A stretch of 64,000 nt of DNA from Novosphingobium sp. G106 (GCF_019075875.1 NZ_JAHOOZ010000001.1:1984001-2048000); one strand, 5' to 3'. Shown: positions 1-8,659, counted from the first letter of the stretch. The notes: generated by a model not told the origin, from the letters alone. Numbers and translations: made by a program.

Positions 1-548
1 TCAATGGCGAGCATCTCTCCGACCGGGACGTCTTCGGTTATTTCAACATTATCGCTACCGCGGGGCACGACACGACGAGCTACAGCCTGACGGGCGGGCT
101 GCTCGGCCTCCTCGAGAATCCCGAGCAGATGGCAAAGCTGCGCGCCGATCCGGCGCTTCTCCCCCTGGCCGTCGAGGAGATCTTGCGGTGGACGACACCG
201 GTCAAGCACTTTTGCCGGACCGCCGTCGAAGACAGCGAGATCGCCGGAAAACAGGTGAAAGCCGGAGATCACCTGCTCCTTAGCTATCCCTCCGCAAGCT
301 TCGACGAGACGGTCTACGAGGATCCTTTCAAATTCCGTGTCGATCGGCGTCCAAATCGCCACCTCGCGTTCGGCACCGGCCCGCATGTCTGCCTGGGCCA
401 GTATCTCGCCCGCTTTGAGCTTATCTCGTTCTTCCGCGAACTGCTTGCCCGAATTGAGCATATTGAACTCGCGGGCACACCGCGCATCGTCGAAGGCAGC
501 TTCGTGGGCGGGGTAAAATATCTGCCGGTCCGCTACCGGATGCGATGA
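1..548 (+). CDS. Cytochrome P450, C-terminal part (5' end outside window)
   Basis: Haem monooxygenase; inserts one oxygen atom into an organic substrate using electrons from a ferredoxin partner that is not in this window. The open frame runs in from the left edge (codons from base 3). The I-helix AGHDTT motif lies near bases 57-75, the K-helix ExxR is seen as EEILRW near 174-191, and the haem-binding Cys sits in FGTGPHVCLGQ near 370-402. The visible part covers about the last 180 residues of a roughly 400-residue bacterial class I P450. The gene ends at a TGA and is followed by a hairpin plus T-run. It faces the flavoprotein operon tail by tail, and a role in the same catabolic cluster is inferred. 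The substrate cannot be told. Confidence 0.93.
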   Translation, partial: NGEHLSDRDVFGYFNIIATAGHDTTSYSLTGGLLGLLENPEQMAKLRADPALLPLAVEEILRWTTPVKHFCRTAVEDSEIAGKQVKAGDHLLLSYPSASFDETVYEDPFKFRVDRRPNRHLAFGTGPHVCLGQYLARFELISFFRELLARIEHIELAGTPRIVEGSFVGGVKYLPVRYRMR

Positions 549-697
549 CCCAGCCGGCTCGATGGATGGGCAGGTGATGCGGGCAGCCCAGTCAAACAAG
601 CTTCAATGCAATACGATTGATTCATTTCTATCTTGCGCCCGAGCCTTTCCGAGCCTATGACAATGAGGCCAATATATTGGCTTCTCTCCACCTCAAT

Positions 698-732
698 GGG
701 CCAGCCGGGCAACTGGCCGGCCCGTTTTTTTT
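698..732 (+). terminator. Rho-independent terminator after P450
   Basis: A 9-bp GC-rich stem with one A-C mismatch (698-706 with 715-723) is followed after one G by eight Ts (725-732). An alternative perfect 6-bp pairing is 699-704 with 713-718. It lies 150 bases after the P450 stop, in the gap before the convergent minus-strand operon, and the T-run is on the plus strand. I see nothing else in the gap 549-833. Confidence 0.75.
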
Positions 733-833
733 AGATCCAGCGAAGGCGGTGAGAACGTTTCTGAGTCCGCCGGATGGCTGCGGCCCAAATTGCTTTTAGC
801 GATTGCGCGGCGGCCGCACGATTACGGCAGCAC

Positions 834-1397
834 TCAGGGCTGCGTCTGCAGCTCGATCAATTGGCCCATCAAGAACGAGCCCGACACGATCACATCCTGG
901 TAGAGGAAGCCCTGGATCAGATTGCCGACTGCCGCATCCCCATCACCAGGGCGAAAGATGCGAAGATGGAGGCGCTCCTGAAGCTTTTGCTTGAGTCCTC
1001 CATTTATCCGCTCGGCCACTTCTTCGACCGCCTGCCCGGACGGATAACGCAGCGAAAAATGGGGAACCCCAAAGGGCTTTGTCCTGGCCGCCTCACGATA
1101 GGCGTCCAGGTCGGCGGCAAAATCAGAATCGGCGGACAGGCGCCGCAGGCGATCTTCGAGCGCCAGTTGCTCCGGCCTGACCTGCGACATGTAGAAGACG
1201 TTGTTCTGCCCATTTCTGTCGTCAGGGTTGGGGTGGACCGCAAGGAAGGTATCGACGCCATCGCCCTTGAAGCCGGTGTCACTGATCGCGCAGCCAAGCG
1301 CCTCTGCCAGCTCGATCGCGAGATCGCGCTCTCCGGGGCGGTACAGGGCCTCCAGGTGGTTCAACAGCTTGCCCTGATACTGCGCGATCTGTTTCAT
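834..1397 (-). CDS. Unrecognised 187-aa protein, last gene of flavoprotein operon
   Basis: I do not recognise this family. The open frame extends upstream to 1553, but that part overlaps the end of the flavoprotein gene. The ATG at 1397, 31 bases after the flavoprotein stop, is the likely start. The protein is soluble, with no signal peptide or membrane segment. It has a charged helical N-terminus, a middle stretch rich in H, N, P and D (FLAVHPNPDD near residue 55), and a C-terminal half that looks alpha/beta. As the last gene of a seven-gene operon it may be an accessory or catabolic protein for the same substrate; that is inference from position only. Confidence 0.7.
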   Translation of the reverse strand: MKQIAQYQGKLLNHLEALYRPGERDLAIELAEALGCAISDTGFKGDGVDTFLAVHPNPDDRNGQNNVFYMSQVRPEQLALEDRLRRLSADSDFAADLDAYREAARTKPFGVPHFSLRYPSGQAVEEVAERINGGLKQKLQERLHLRIFRPGDGDAAVGNLIQGFLYQDVIVSGSFLMGQLIELQTQP

Positions 1398-1428
1398 CGG
1401 ACGAAATCCCGAAAACTGTTTGCGTCTC

Positions 1429-3102
1429 TCAAGCGCCGATGCTCGCGGCATGCTTGGCGGCAACATAGCCCCAGACAAAGGACGGACCCACGCTGGCGCC
1501 GGCCCCGGGATAAACCCGCCCCATGACGGACGCCGTAGAAATTCCTGTGGCATATAGCCCTGGGATCACGGAGCCATCCTCGCGCAGCACGCGAGCATGG
1601 TTGTCCGTGACCACACCGCCGTAAGTGCCGACATCGCCCGGCAGGACTTCCATGGCATAGAAAGGCCCTTGGCTGATCGATCCCAGTGAAGAGTTTTCCC
1701 CGTGGTAGCTGTCGCCAAGCCACCGGTCGTAGGCGCGGTTGCCTCTTTGAAAGTCGTCATCGCTGTTCTTGGCGACGAACCCGTTGAACCGATCGACCGT
1801 TTCGCGCAGTGCTGTTGGATCCACCCCAATCGTCGCAGCGAGATCCTCGATCGTGTCGGCCTTTCTCAAGAAACCCTCCTCGAACCAGGTCGCAGGCTTT
1901 TTCGATCCCGGCATCGTGCCCGCCAGCATGTAGCTGCGCATGAATTGCTCATCCATGATCGCCCAGCTCGGGACGGCAGGGACGATCCGGTGGCGCTCCA
2001 GCATGCCCTTGCAGTAGGCCATGTAGGAGCCTGCTTCATTCATGTAGCGAGCGCCCGACTGATCGACGAGAATGCAGTGGGGCGCCGCTGTCACGCCTTG
2101 AACGACTGGCTTTATCGCCTCGTTTTCCATGCCCGGCGGAATGGCGATCTGGTTCCCCACCATCTCCTCCATCTGGGCAATCGCGGCACCGTGCCGCATC
2201 ATTTCGAGGATCATCTCACCGGTATCGCCTTCGGCCGTAAGGCTCCAGTTCGACTGGGTGCCGGGCTGATACTGGTCGCGCATCGACTGGTTGCGCGCGA
2301 AGCCGCCAGCGTTGACGAGGACGCCAAGACGCGCGCCGATCCGATGGGTTCTGCCGTCTTTCAGCGTCAACACGCCTCGTGTCGCACCGTTTTCGAGGAT
2401 CAGCTCGTGGACCGGAGCATCTGTGCGCAGGTCGACGCCTGCCTTGATCGAGGCCTGCAGCATTCGGCCCTGCAGCGCGGCTCCGGCCGTGACATAGTGT
2501 TTACCGGTAAGCTTTGCGCCGATGGTTCGAAGAACCATGCGCACTGCGATACGCTTCGATTCCCAAGATTGCTTGATGAAGCGCAGTTTGAGCATCTCTT
2601 CGAGAGTGCTCATCATCGACAAAAAATTGGGCCGAAGCTTGGCCTTCCATTCACCGAGTTCATTGATGTTGAACAGATCGGCAACAACCGTGCGCCCCTG
2701 TTCCGATCCGCCGGGCCGGTCATCGTAATAGTCCGGCCAATAGGACACGCGGTTGAGCTTGATCCCCTGATCGACGAGGAAGTCGACCATTTCTGGAGCT
2801 TGGGCCAGGTACGTCTCCCGGCGCTCCGCTGTCGCGCCGGGGGTGTCATTGTGATCGCCGACGACCGCATCGAGGTAGGTCTTGGCTTGCTCGAAGCTGT
2901 CCTTCACTCCGTCGCGCTTCATAAAGCGGTTGTTGGGGATCCACATCACGCCGCCCGAGCGCGCGGTCGTGCCGCCCAGGAGAGGCGTTTTCTCAAGAAC
3001 GACGACCGACTTGCCTGCCGCGCGCAGCGCGAGCGCCGCACACATCGAACCGCCACCGCTGCCAACCACGACAAAGTCGAAGGTCTCGTCGAAGTTGCTC
3101 AT
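1429..3102 (-). CDS. FAD-dependent 3-oxosteroid 1-dehydrogenase-like flavoprotein
   Basis: Member of the fumarate reductase / 3-ketosteroid delta-1-dehydrogenase flavoprotein family, 557 residues (normal length). These enzymes bind FAD and remove hydrogen from a ring carbon pair next to a ketone. The N-terminus carries the dinucleotide-binding motif VVVGSGGGSMCAALAL followed by VLEKTPLLGGTTARSGG. The C-terminus has YPGAGASVGPSFVWGYVAA, where the Tyr and the second Gly correspond to the active-site pair of KstD. It starts 7 bases after a SnoaL-like gene and is followed by the unrecognised 187-aa gene. No signal peptide. A cyclic-ketone dehydrogenase is well supported; steroid specificity is not. 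Confidence 0.85.
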   Translation of the reverse strand: MSNFDETFDFVVVGSGGGSMCAALALRAAGKSVVVLEKTPLLGGTTARSGGVMWIPNNRFMKRDGVKDSFEQAKTYLDAVVGDHNDTPGATAERRETYLAQAPEMVDFLVDQGIKLNRVSYWPDYYDDRPGGSEQGRTVVADLFNINELGEWKAKLRPNFLSMMSTLEEMLKLRFIKQSWESKRIAVRMVLRTIGAKLTGKHYVTAGAALQGRMLQASIKAGVDLRTDAPVHELILENGATRGVLTLKDGRTHRIGARLGVLVNAGGFARNQSMRDQYQPGTQSNWSLTAEGDTGEMILEMMRHGAAIAQMEEMVGNQIAIPPGMENEAIKPVVQGVTAAPHCILVDQSGARYMNEAGSYMAYCKGMLERHRIVPAVPSWAIMDEQFMRSYMLAGTMPGSKKPATWFEEGFLRKADTIEDLAATIGVDPTALRETVDRFNGFVAKNSDDDFQRGNRAYDRWLGDSYHGENSSLGSISQGPFYAMEVLPGDVGTYGGVVTDNHARVLREDGSVIPGLYATGISTASVMGRVYPGAGASVGPSFVWGYVAAKHAASIGA

Positions 3103-3109
3103 CGGCCGC

Positions 3110-3553
3110 CTACTGCTTCTGCTCTGGCTTTTGCCGAACGTGCGTGCGCTTCAGTTGCCGGCTGGTGAATAGCCACTTGCCGTCGCGCTTCTCGTAGGTC
3201 TCGTGGTAGAAGCCGAAGCCGTGGATCAGGAGTTCCTCGGTCTCGGAATCGAAGATCAGGTCTTCCATTCCCCAGATGCCTTTCGCCTTCGTCGGCGATT
3301 CAAAGGTGATGTCGGGGGTATGAGAATGATGAACGGTGATCCTGCCCTTGTCGAGCAGCGCCTTCACGTTATCGATCATCTCCTGGGCACTGTTCCAACG
3401 AGGAAAGCCGTCGTTGTGCGAGACATGATCGGGTGCATGGAGCGAAAAATAGAGATCCCAGTCCTTTGTGTCACAGGCGCGATCGCGGCGTGACTTCAGT
3501 AACTTGATCTCTTCACGAGCTACAAGTTGCTCGATATCGGTCATGTCTGCCAT
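3110..3553 (-). CDS. SnoaL-like / NTF2-fold protein (first of tandem pair)
   Basis: A 147-residue single-domain protein of the SnoaL_4 type in the NTF2-like superfamily, whose cone-shaped pocket binds small hydrophobic ligands or acts as a cyclase, hydratase or isomerase. The start at 3553 has an AAGGAG eight bases upstream. It shares a segment pattern with the next gene: an EEI.LLK.RRD N-terminal helix, a central HHSHTP, a GIW strand and a final HETYEKRDGKW block followed by LFTSR, so the two are tandem paralogues. The HHSHTP histidines are candidate active-site residues. It lies between its paralogue and the KstD-like flavoprotein in the same operon. The reaction is unknown. Confidence 0.85.
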   Translation of the reverse strand: MADMTDIEQLVAREEIKLLKSRRDRACDTKDWDLYFSLHAPDHVSHNDGFPRWNSAQEMIDNVKALLDKGRITVHHSHTPDITFESPTKAKGIWGMEDLIFDSETEELLIHGFGFYHETYEKRDGKWLFTSRQLKRTHVRQKPEQKQ

Positions 3554-3575
3554 TTCATCCGCTCCTTGTTATAGT

Positions 3576-4037
3576 TCAATTATCCAGCTTCGGCGGGAAA
3601 TCTGCCCCCGGCGACCGCATCGTGTGGTAATATTTCAGCAGTCGGCTGGTGAAGACCCAGCGCCCGTCCCGCTTCTCGTAGGTTTCGAAGTAGTGGCCAA
3701 AGGCGCGGAACCAGTGGTCCTCCTCGCCCTGCCGCCAGATCGAGAGGCCCGTCATGGCCCAGATCCCGCGTGCCCTCGTCGCAGATTCGAATTCGATCTC
3801 TGGCGTGTGGGAGTGATGCATGGTGGTGAGGTTTTCCATGCTCTTCCGCACGTTCGCGATCATCTCGGCGGCCGTCGTCCAGCGGCCGTAATCACCGTTT
3901 TCAGAGACGTGGTCCACGGCGTGCAGCGATTCGTAGAGTGCCCAGTCCTTGGTGTCGGCGGCAAAGTCGCGCCGCGCCTTGAGCAGGCCAATTTCTTCGA
4001 GAGCCATTAGCTTCTCGATATCGGAAATGACCGCCAT
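3576..4037 (-). CDS. SnoaL-like / NTF2-fold protein (second of tandem pair)
   Basis: A 153-residue SnoaL-like protein, paralogue of the downstream gene, with matching EEIGLLKARRD, MHHSHTPEIEFES and FETYEKRDGRWVFTSR blocks. An in-frame upstream start (4073) exists, but the ATG at 4037 lies one base after the stop of the LLM oxidoreductase (TGA-C-ATG), which fits translational coupling. Retention of the duplicated pair in one operon suggests either a heterodimer or two related steps on successive intermediates; this is inference. Confidence 0.85.
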   Translation of the reverse strand: MAVISDIEKLMALEEIGLLKARRDFAADTKDWALYESLHAVDHVSENGDYGRWTTAAEMIANVRKSMENLTTMHHSHTPEIEFESATRARGIWAMTGLSIWRQGEEDHWFRAFGHYFETYEKRDGRWVFTSRLLKYYHTMRSPGADFPPKLDN

Positions 4038-4038
4038 G

Positions 4039-4950
4039 TCAGCCGCGCAGCCTCGCGATGACTTCCTCGCCAAACCACTGGACGTTCTCGACGTAGGCTT
4101 GCCGGCTCGAATGAGGCGGATCGACCATTGTCCAGGTTACACCGGCCTTGGCTAGTTCGGCCACGGACTCGCAGTATTGTTCGGCGCTATCCCGGTCGCC
4201 GAATTTCAGCCGCTTGCGCGCGCCGATCGCCACGTCGAACGGGCCGGTCTTGCCGAAGCTCGAGCGCATTTCATGCAAACGCGCGATGTTCTCGGCCAAT
4301 TGTTCAACCGAGTGGATACCCGATTCCTGGTTGGCGGCAGTCATCGTCGGCGCTGCGAAGAACGGGCACCAGCCGTCCCCTCGCCGCGCCGCGCGCTCGA
4401 CTGCCTTGGGACTGCCGCCCCCGATCCAGATCGGCGGTGGGTTGCTTAGCGCCGGGCGCGGCTCATTGCCGGAGGCGTTGAAGTTCATGCCCTGCTTCAC
4501 AACGGCCCCGCCAGCCCAAGCAGCGCGAACGACGTCAAGCGCTTCATCGAAAATCGCTCCGCGCTTATGGAAATCGACGCCCAGCGCTTCGAACTCGACT
4601 TTTTGATAGCCGGCAGCAGCACCGAGGATCAGGCGGCCGCCCGAGAGCACCTGCAGCGTCGCCGCCGCTTTGGCCGTAAGGAACGGATTGCGATAGGCCA
4701 TGACCAGGATGTTGGTGTGCAGCATCAGCTTGGACGATGCCGCAGCAACGAATGCAAAAGCGGTAAAGGGATCGAGAGCGTCGTGCCCGTTGGCATGGAG
4801 CCATTCGGCTGACGGAGCCGGATGATCGGTCACGTAGCAGGCATCTACGCCCGCTCCCTCGAGCGCGCCGGCCATTTCCTGGATGGCTGCGAAAGTCTGA
4901 AACTCACCCGGCGCGATCTCGCCCACCGGGATGTGAACGGTAAATTTCAT
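4039..4950 (-). CDS. LLM-class flavin-dependent oxidoreductase (Rv2161c-like)
   Basis: Luciferase-like monooxygenase family TIM-barrel protein of 303 residues, resembling the 'probable F420-dependent' Rv2161c group. The features seen are GVDACYVTDHP near the N-terminus, LDPFTAFAFVAAASSKLMLHTNI, the LSGGRLILGAAAGY core and PPIWIGGGSPKAVERAARRGDGW. The start is the ATG at 4950, which overlaps the stop of the preceding gene as ATGA; an upstream in-frame extension to 5139 overlaps that gene and is rejected. Whether it uses FMN or F420 cannot be read from sequence. It is likely to hydroxylate or reduce an intermediate in this catabolic operon. Confidence 0.88.
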   Translation of the reverse strand: MKFTVHIPVGEIAPGEFQTFAAIQEMAGALEGAGVDACYVTDHPAPSAEWLHANGHDALDPFTAFAFVAAASSKLMLHTNILVMAYRNPFLTAKAAATLQVLSGGRLILGAAAGYQKVEFEALGVDFHKRGAIFDEALDVVRAAWAGGAVVKQGMNFNASGNEPRPALSNPPPIWIGGGSPKAVERAARRGDGWCPFFAAPTMTAANQESGIHSVEQLAENIARLHEMRSSFGKTGPFDVAIGARKRLKFGDRDSAEQYCESVAELAKAGVTWTMVDPPHSSRQAYVENVQWFGEEVIARLRG

Positions 4951-5438
4951 GATGTCTTCGCCGTTTCGTGGAGCCGGGCCAGCAGTGCTGGACCTTCGCC
5001 GCTGCCATTCAACATGTAGTTCTGGCGGTGGACGATCTTCCACCCGCCGTCGGTCTGACGGGCCAGTTCCAATCGCGACGCGCTGAGGCGGCCGATGAAG
5101 AAGCCATTCTCGCCGTGCATTGGCACCATCGTGTGGCAAGTCGCCACCGCACGGTCTCCGTCAATGACCACGAAAGGAAGCGACGACATATGGGCGCAGC
5201 CGGCGCCTACGAGCTTCAGGTGACCTGCATCGCGTGTAATGGCCGCGATAGCGTCTCGTCCTACCCAGCTTGGCATGTCGCCGACGGCATAGACACCGTC
5301 CTCGACGTAGCAATTGCCCACCGATGCAGCATTGCAGCCATCGACCGAGTATCCGTAGCCGCAGACGAGTTGATAGATCGCCTGGCGATCCTCAAGCGCG
5401 AGGAGACGATCTTCAACCGTGAGTTTTGCCGATGTCAT
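4947..5438 (-). CDS. SnoaL-like / NTF2-fold protein (third in operon)
   Basis: A 163-residue protein with the N-terminal RLLALEDRQAIYQLVCGYG helix and alternating strands typical of SnoaL_4 proteins; it ends in WKIVHRQNYMLNG. It is more distant from the other two SnoaL-like proteins of this operon than they are from each other. The ATG at 5438 is preceded by GAGGGAGACTGGATA, a good ribosome site; the longer frame to 5546 runs into the SDR gene. It overlaps the LLM gene by ATGA. A ligand-binding, isomerase or hydratase role is possible, but no reaction can be assigned. Confidence 0.82.
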   Translation of the reverse strand: MTSAKLTVEDRLLALEDRQAIYQLVCGYGYSVDGCNAASVGNCYVEDGVYAVGDMPSWVGRDAIAAITRDAGHLKLVGAGCAHMSSLPFVVIDGDRAVATCHTMVPMHGENGFFIGRLSASRLELARQTDGGWKIVHRQNYMLNGSGEGPALLARLHETAKTS

Positions 5439-5451
5439 TATCCAGTCTCCC

Positions 5452-6240
5452 TCAACCGACCATGTATCCGCCGGCGTCGCAATTGATTGACTGCCCGGTA
5501 ATGGTGCGGCTCTCGTCGCTTGCGAGGAACAGGGCCAGGTTGGCAATGTCGATGGGCTGAGAAATCGCGCGGAGGGGCACGGTCGCGAGTGCCTTCTCCT
5601 TCCACTCCTCGTAGGTAATTCCCTGTTCCTTGGCCATGCGGTGGCCGTAGTTCACCCAAAGCTCCGTCTCGATGCTTCCGGGCACGAGGCAGTTGCAACG
5701 AATGCCCTTCGGCCCGACTTCGAGCGCGATGGTCTTGGTCATCGCCCGCAAGGCAGCCTTCGCTGCGGTGTAGTGCGTCTTGCGCACCATTCCGGTCCAG
5801 CCGGCCGTCGACGAGAAATTGATGATCGAGCCGGTCTTACGCTCGAGCATCGATCGGTTAAGTACCTCGCGAGCACAGAGCATAGACGCGGTCAGGTCGA
5901 TAGCGAGGGTCGCGTTGAAGTTCTCGACGGTCTGCTCCCAGACCCATTTGTCCTGCCCGGGAGCGGCTGCGTTGTTCAGCATGATATCGACCTGCCCGAA
6001 GGCGTCCATTGCACGATCGACCATGGCCGCCACGTCCGCTTCGCTCGTCACGTCCGCTCGGATAGCGATGGCGTCCTTGCCGATCTCCTTGGCCGCATCC
6101 TGCACGAGTTCCTCGCGCCGCGCAGCCAAGAGTACTTTCGCTCCTTGCTCGACGAAGAGCTTGGCCATCACCGGGCCGCATCCCGTGCTGGCGCCTGTGA
6201 TGATGGCAACCTTGCCCGCAAGTCGTCCGGCACCGCTCAT
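5452..6240 (-). CDS. SDR-family oxidoreductase, first gene of the ring-oxidation operon
   Basis: Classical short-chain dehydrogenase, 262 residues, NAD(P)(H)-dependent alcohol/ketone interconversion. Motifs in order: cofactor glycine motif TGASTGCG, the NNAA strand, catalytic Ser in INFSSTAGW, and YTAAK supplying Tyr and Lys; it ends in INCDAGGYMVG. A GTG start at 6267 is possible, but the ATG at 6240 has GGGAGATGGAG just upstream and is chosen. It is the promoter-proximal gene of the operon running to 834. The 16-bp palindrome at 6308-6323 lies 68 bases upstream, so TetR control is likely. Confidence 0.9.
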   Translation of the reverse strand: MSGAGRLAGKVAIITGASTGCGPVMAKLFVEQGAKVLLAARREELVQDAAKEIGKDAIAIRADVTSEADVAAMVDRAMDAFGQVDIMLNNAAAPGQDKWVWEQTVENFNATLAIDLTASMLCAREVLNRSMLERKTGSIINFSSTAGWTGMVRKTHYTAAKAALRAMTKTIALEVGPKGIRCNCLVPGSIETELWVNYGHRMAKEQGITYEEWKEKALATVPLRAISQPIDIANLALFLASDESRTITGQSINCDAGGYMVG

Positions 6241-6307
6241 ATCTCCATCTCCCAATACGTCGCTCACGAACGAGTCGGCCGTGCCGAAATGGTCGCGCGC
6301 CTGTTAA

Positions 6308-6323
6308 GCTAACGCGTGTTAGC
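6308..6323. promoter_or_regulatory. Operator-like palindrome, site A (GCTAAC-GCGT-GTTAGC)
   Basis: Perfect 6-bp inverted arms with a 4-bp spacer, inside TTAAGCTAACGCGTGTTAGC. It sits between the TetR stop (6376) and the SDR operon start (6240), where it could control the minus-strand operon. The same TAAGCTAAC-N4-GTTAG core recurs at 7105-7120 and 39508-39523. That it is a TetR operator is inferred from its symmetry and from flanking a tetR gene. Confidence 0.7.
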
Positions 6324-6375
6324 CAGACGAATGCAACAGCGCAAGCGCATAATCAGGCAATGGGACTTCAGGGGA

Positions 6376-6999
6376 TTAAGCCTGGAAGAGGAGGTCCAGA
6401 GTTTCCAGTACGAAGGCCTCGACCCCAGCCGCCGAATTTCCCTCTCGAGCGGGGGCCAGGTGCGCAAGCGCTATACGGCCATGGGCAAGCGACAAGGCGA
6501 GAAGCGCGGTCGGTGCTACCTCGCGAGCGGGCAATTTTCCGCCACCGTCGGAAATCACCTGGATCGAGTCGATGACGGCCCGGTAGGCCGGTCGCAGCGG
6601 ACCACCGAGATCATGATCCGCTTCGGAGGACAGGGCGAAAAGCAGCCGATAGCGAGATGGCCTATCCATGGCATAGCGGACATAGGCGCTCATGATGGCT
6701 TTGAGCCTTGCGAGCGGCGTGCGGTAACGTTTCGCGACCGCAGCCTTCGACAACTCGGCGCCCATCTGGCGCCAGCACTCGCGAACGATCTCGGCAAACA
6801 TCGCTCCGACGTCGGGGAAATGCATATAGACCGACGGCGCTGCGACGCCGGCTTCCTTCGCGACCATCCGCAAACTCAGCTGCACGCCCGGCCGCTGATC
6901 GAGCGTACGCATCGCCGCCTCGACCAATTCGTCTTTCAGGCGCGCGCCCTCTCCGCGTACGTTGCGCCGCCGTTTCTCGATTGGCGCCCTTATTTCCAT
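6376..6999 (-). CDS. TetR/AcrR-family repressor next to the operator pair
   Basis: A 207-residue one-component regulator. The N-terminal helix-turn-helix is seen as LSLRMVAKEAGVAAPSVYMHF (about residues 41-61). The C-terminal ligand domain contains YAMDRPSRYRLLFALSS and LAHGRIALAHLAP, typical of the WHG-type TetR C-terminus. The ATG at 6999 has GGGAG five bases upstream; the frame continues far upstream in antisense to the Rieske gene and is not coding there. It is divergent from the Rieske gene and flanked on both sides by the GCTAAC-N4-GTTAGC palindrome, so autoregulation and control of both neighbouring transcripts are likely. A paralogue lies at 9491-10111. Confidence 0.9.
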   Translation of the reverse strand: MEIRAPIEKRRRNVRGEGARLKDELVEAAMRTLDQRPGVQLSLRMVAKEAGVAAPSVYMHFPDVGAMFAEIVRECWRQMGAELSKAAVAKRYRTPLARLKAIMSAYVRYAMDRPSRYRLLFALSSEADHDLGGPLRPAYRAVIDSIQVISDGGGKLPAREVAPTALLALSLAHGRIALAHLAPAREGNSAAGVEAFVLETLDLLFQA

Positions 7000-7104
7000 G
7001 TCCGCTCCCATCGCATTCCAAAGCAAGTGAGCGTCCGACCGACGCGCCCGAGTGGTCGGCCAACGGCGCGCACCGCCCCTTGCATCGAATCTGAAATACC
7101 TTAA

Positions 7105-7120
7105 GCTAACATACGTTAGC
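7105..7120. promoter_or_regulatory. Operator-like palindrome, site B (GCTAAC-ATAC-GTTAGC)
   Basis: Perfect 6-bp arms with a 4-bp spacer, identical in both arms and left flank (TTAA) to site A. It lies in the divergent region between tetR (start 6999) and the Rieske oxygenase (start 7228), where a bound repressor could shut both promoters. Confidence 0.72.
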
Positions 7121-7227
7121 CGTTTCGGCTTCGGCGGCAAGGCCGCTGATTCGCAGCACCTCGAAGAGGGGGCCGCGGCCGGTTCGGACCAGGATTTCTG
7201 CGACTTTCCATTTGGGTAGAGGAAGAC

Positions 7228-8613
7228 ATGAGCCAGAGCACCGAAGAGCTTCTCGACGCCGTTCCCTTTCGCGTCACGAATCCGGAATTGATTCCGGCCG
7301 AGCGTTACTACGACCCCCACTTCTTCGAACTCGAGAAGGAAAAGCTCTGGCCGCACGTCTGGCAAATGGCGTGCAGGCTCGAGGAAATTCCTGAGATCGG
7401 CGACTACGTCGAATATACCAATCTGGGCAAATCCGTCCTGGTGGTGCGGACCAAGAATGGCGTGAAGGCCTTGCACAACGCCTGCCGGCATCGCGGCGTC
7501 AAGCTTGCGACGGGCGCGGGCAATTGCGCCAAGCAAGGTTTCGTCTGCCCGTTCCACGGCTGGCGCTACAACCTCGAAGGAAAGAACACATTCGTCTTTG
7601 GCAAACAGATTTTCAGCGAGGAGTTGCTCGACCAGGCCGAAATCAGTCTGCAGCCTTGCCGTGTCGAGTTTTGGGGCGGTTGTGCCTTCATCAACTTCGA
7701 CGACGATGCCCCGTCTCTGCTTGAAAGCCTGGGCCCGGTGGCAGAGCGACTGAACGCGCGCCATGTCGACCAACTCAAGATGGACTGGTGGTACGCGACG
7801 GAACTGCCGACAAATTGGAAACTTGCCATGGAGGCTTTCCAGGAAGGCTACCACACGATGAAGACGCATCCGCAGCTTCATCAGCTTTCAGCGCTTGGCA
7901 ACTCCTATGGTATCGATTCCGATGGCCTGGTTTTGAACCGCGGACTTAGCGCGCGCGATACCGTCAACATGCACGTCGATTTTCTTGCCCGACTTAGCTC
8001 CGGCATGGGCGGTATGGTTCATGGTACCGAGGTGGCCGTGCTTGAGAAACTCCGCGACATGGATGTGCCGGAAGATCCATTGGCTGCAACGATGGCATTC
8101 TATGCCCGTGCCCATGAGGAAATCACGGTGGATGCGCGCGCGAGAGGCGTGCCTATTTTCGACATTGCCAAAGTCGCGCAGGAGGTCGAATTCCACGCCG
8201 TCGAATTCATGTTCCCACACTACTTCCTCTTGCCCATGATGGGCGCGATGTCGTCCTACCGGATCAGGCCGCTCACGCCCGAAACCTGTCTGTTCGAGAT
8301 CTGGTCGCTGGTTCTGCGTCCCGAGGGCGAGGCTTACGACACCCCCAAGGCGCCGATCGTCCTGCCCTACGATTCCTCAGAATTTCCCGAGATCCCGCAG
8401 CAGGATTATTCCAATCTGCCACTTCAGCAGGAGGGTCTCCACGCCGGCGAATTCAAGTTCATGCGCCTGTCCAAGCAGCACGAAGGCATGATCAGCAATT
8501 ACCAGCGCCTCATCGATGGCTACATCGCCGGACTTGAATCGAACCGCCTCGCCAGAGGAGCGCAGATCGTCAACGCTGGTTTCGAAGGGCCGATCACAGA
8601 CATTGGTTTCTAG
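7228..8613 (+). CDS. Rieske ring-hydroxylating oxygenase, alpha subunit
   Basis: Large subunit of a Rieske non-haem iron oxygenase, 461 residues, normal length. The Rieske 2Fe-2S ligands are in ACRHRG and FVCPFHGW (C-x-H, 18 residues, C-x2-H, about residues 86-110). The catalytic iron-site region is EAFQEGYHTMKTHP with its two His residues. The ATG follows GAGGAAGAC. There is no small beta subunit, ferredoxin or reductase gene next to it, so it may be an alpha-only enzyme using an electron-transfer chain encoded elsewhere. It would hydroxylate or demethylate a ring substrate. It is divergent from tetR with site B between them and is followed 46 bases later by an SDR gene, probably co-transcribed. 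Confidence 0.93.
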   Translation: MSQSTEELLDAVPFRVTNPELIPAERYYDPHFFELEKEKLWPHVWQMACRLEEIPEIGDYVEYTNLGKSVLVVRTKNGVKALHNACRHRGVKLATGAGNCAKQGFVCPFHGWRYNLEGKNTFVFGKQIFSEELLDQAEISLQPCRVEFWGGCAFINFDDDAPSLLESLGPVAERLNARHVDQLKMDWWYATELPTNWKLAMEAFQEGYHTMKTHPQLHQLSALGNSYGIDSDGLVLNRGLSARDTVNMHVDFLARLSSGMGGMVHGTEVAVLEKLRDMDVPEDPLAATMAFYARAHEEITVDARARGVPIFDIAKVAQEVEFHAVEFMFPHYFLLPMMGAMSSYRIRPLTPETCLFEIWSLVLRPEGEAYDTPKAPIVLPYDSSEFPEIPQQDYSNLPLQQEGLHAGEFKFMRLSKQHEGMISNYQRLIDGYIAGLESNRLARGAQIVNAGFEGPITDIGF

Positions 8614-8659
8614 GAGCAACAATTAGCGGCGATTAGCATTTCCGATCAGAAGGCTCACC

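Noticed and set aside
617..799. 60-codon frame after the P450 gene
   Set aside because: It runs through the terminator hairpin and T-run and has no ribosome site; chance frame.
1702..3168. Long plus-strand open frame (488 codons) opposite the KstD-like gene
   Set aside because: It is antisense to a gene with clear motifs, has low-complexity His/Arg/Asp-rich composition and no domain; a GC-rich shadow.
4039..4950. Assigning coenzyme F420 to the LLM oxidoreductase
   Set aside because: Family resemblance alone does not separate FMN from F420 use, and no F420 biosynthesis gene is in the window.
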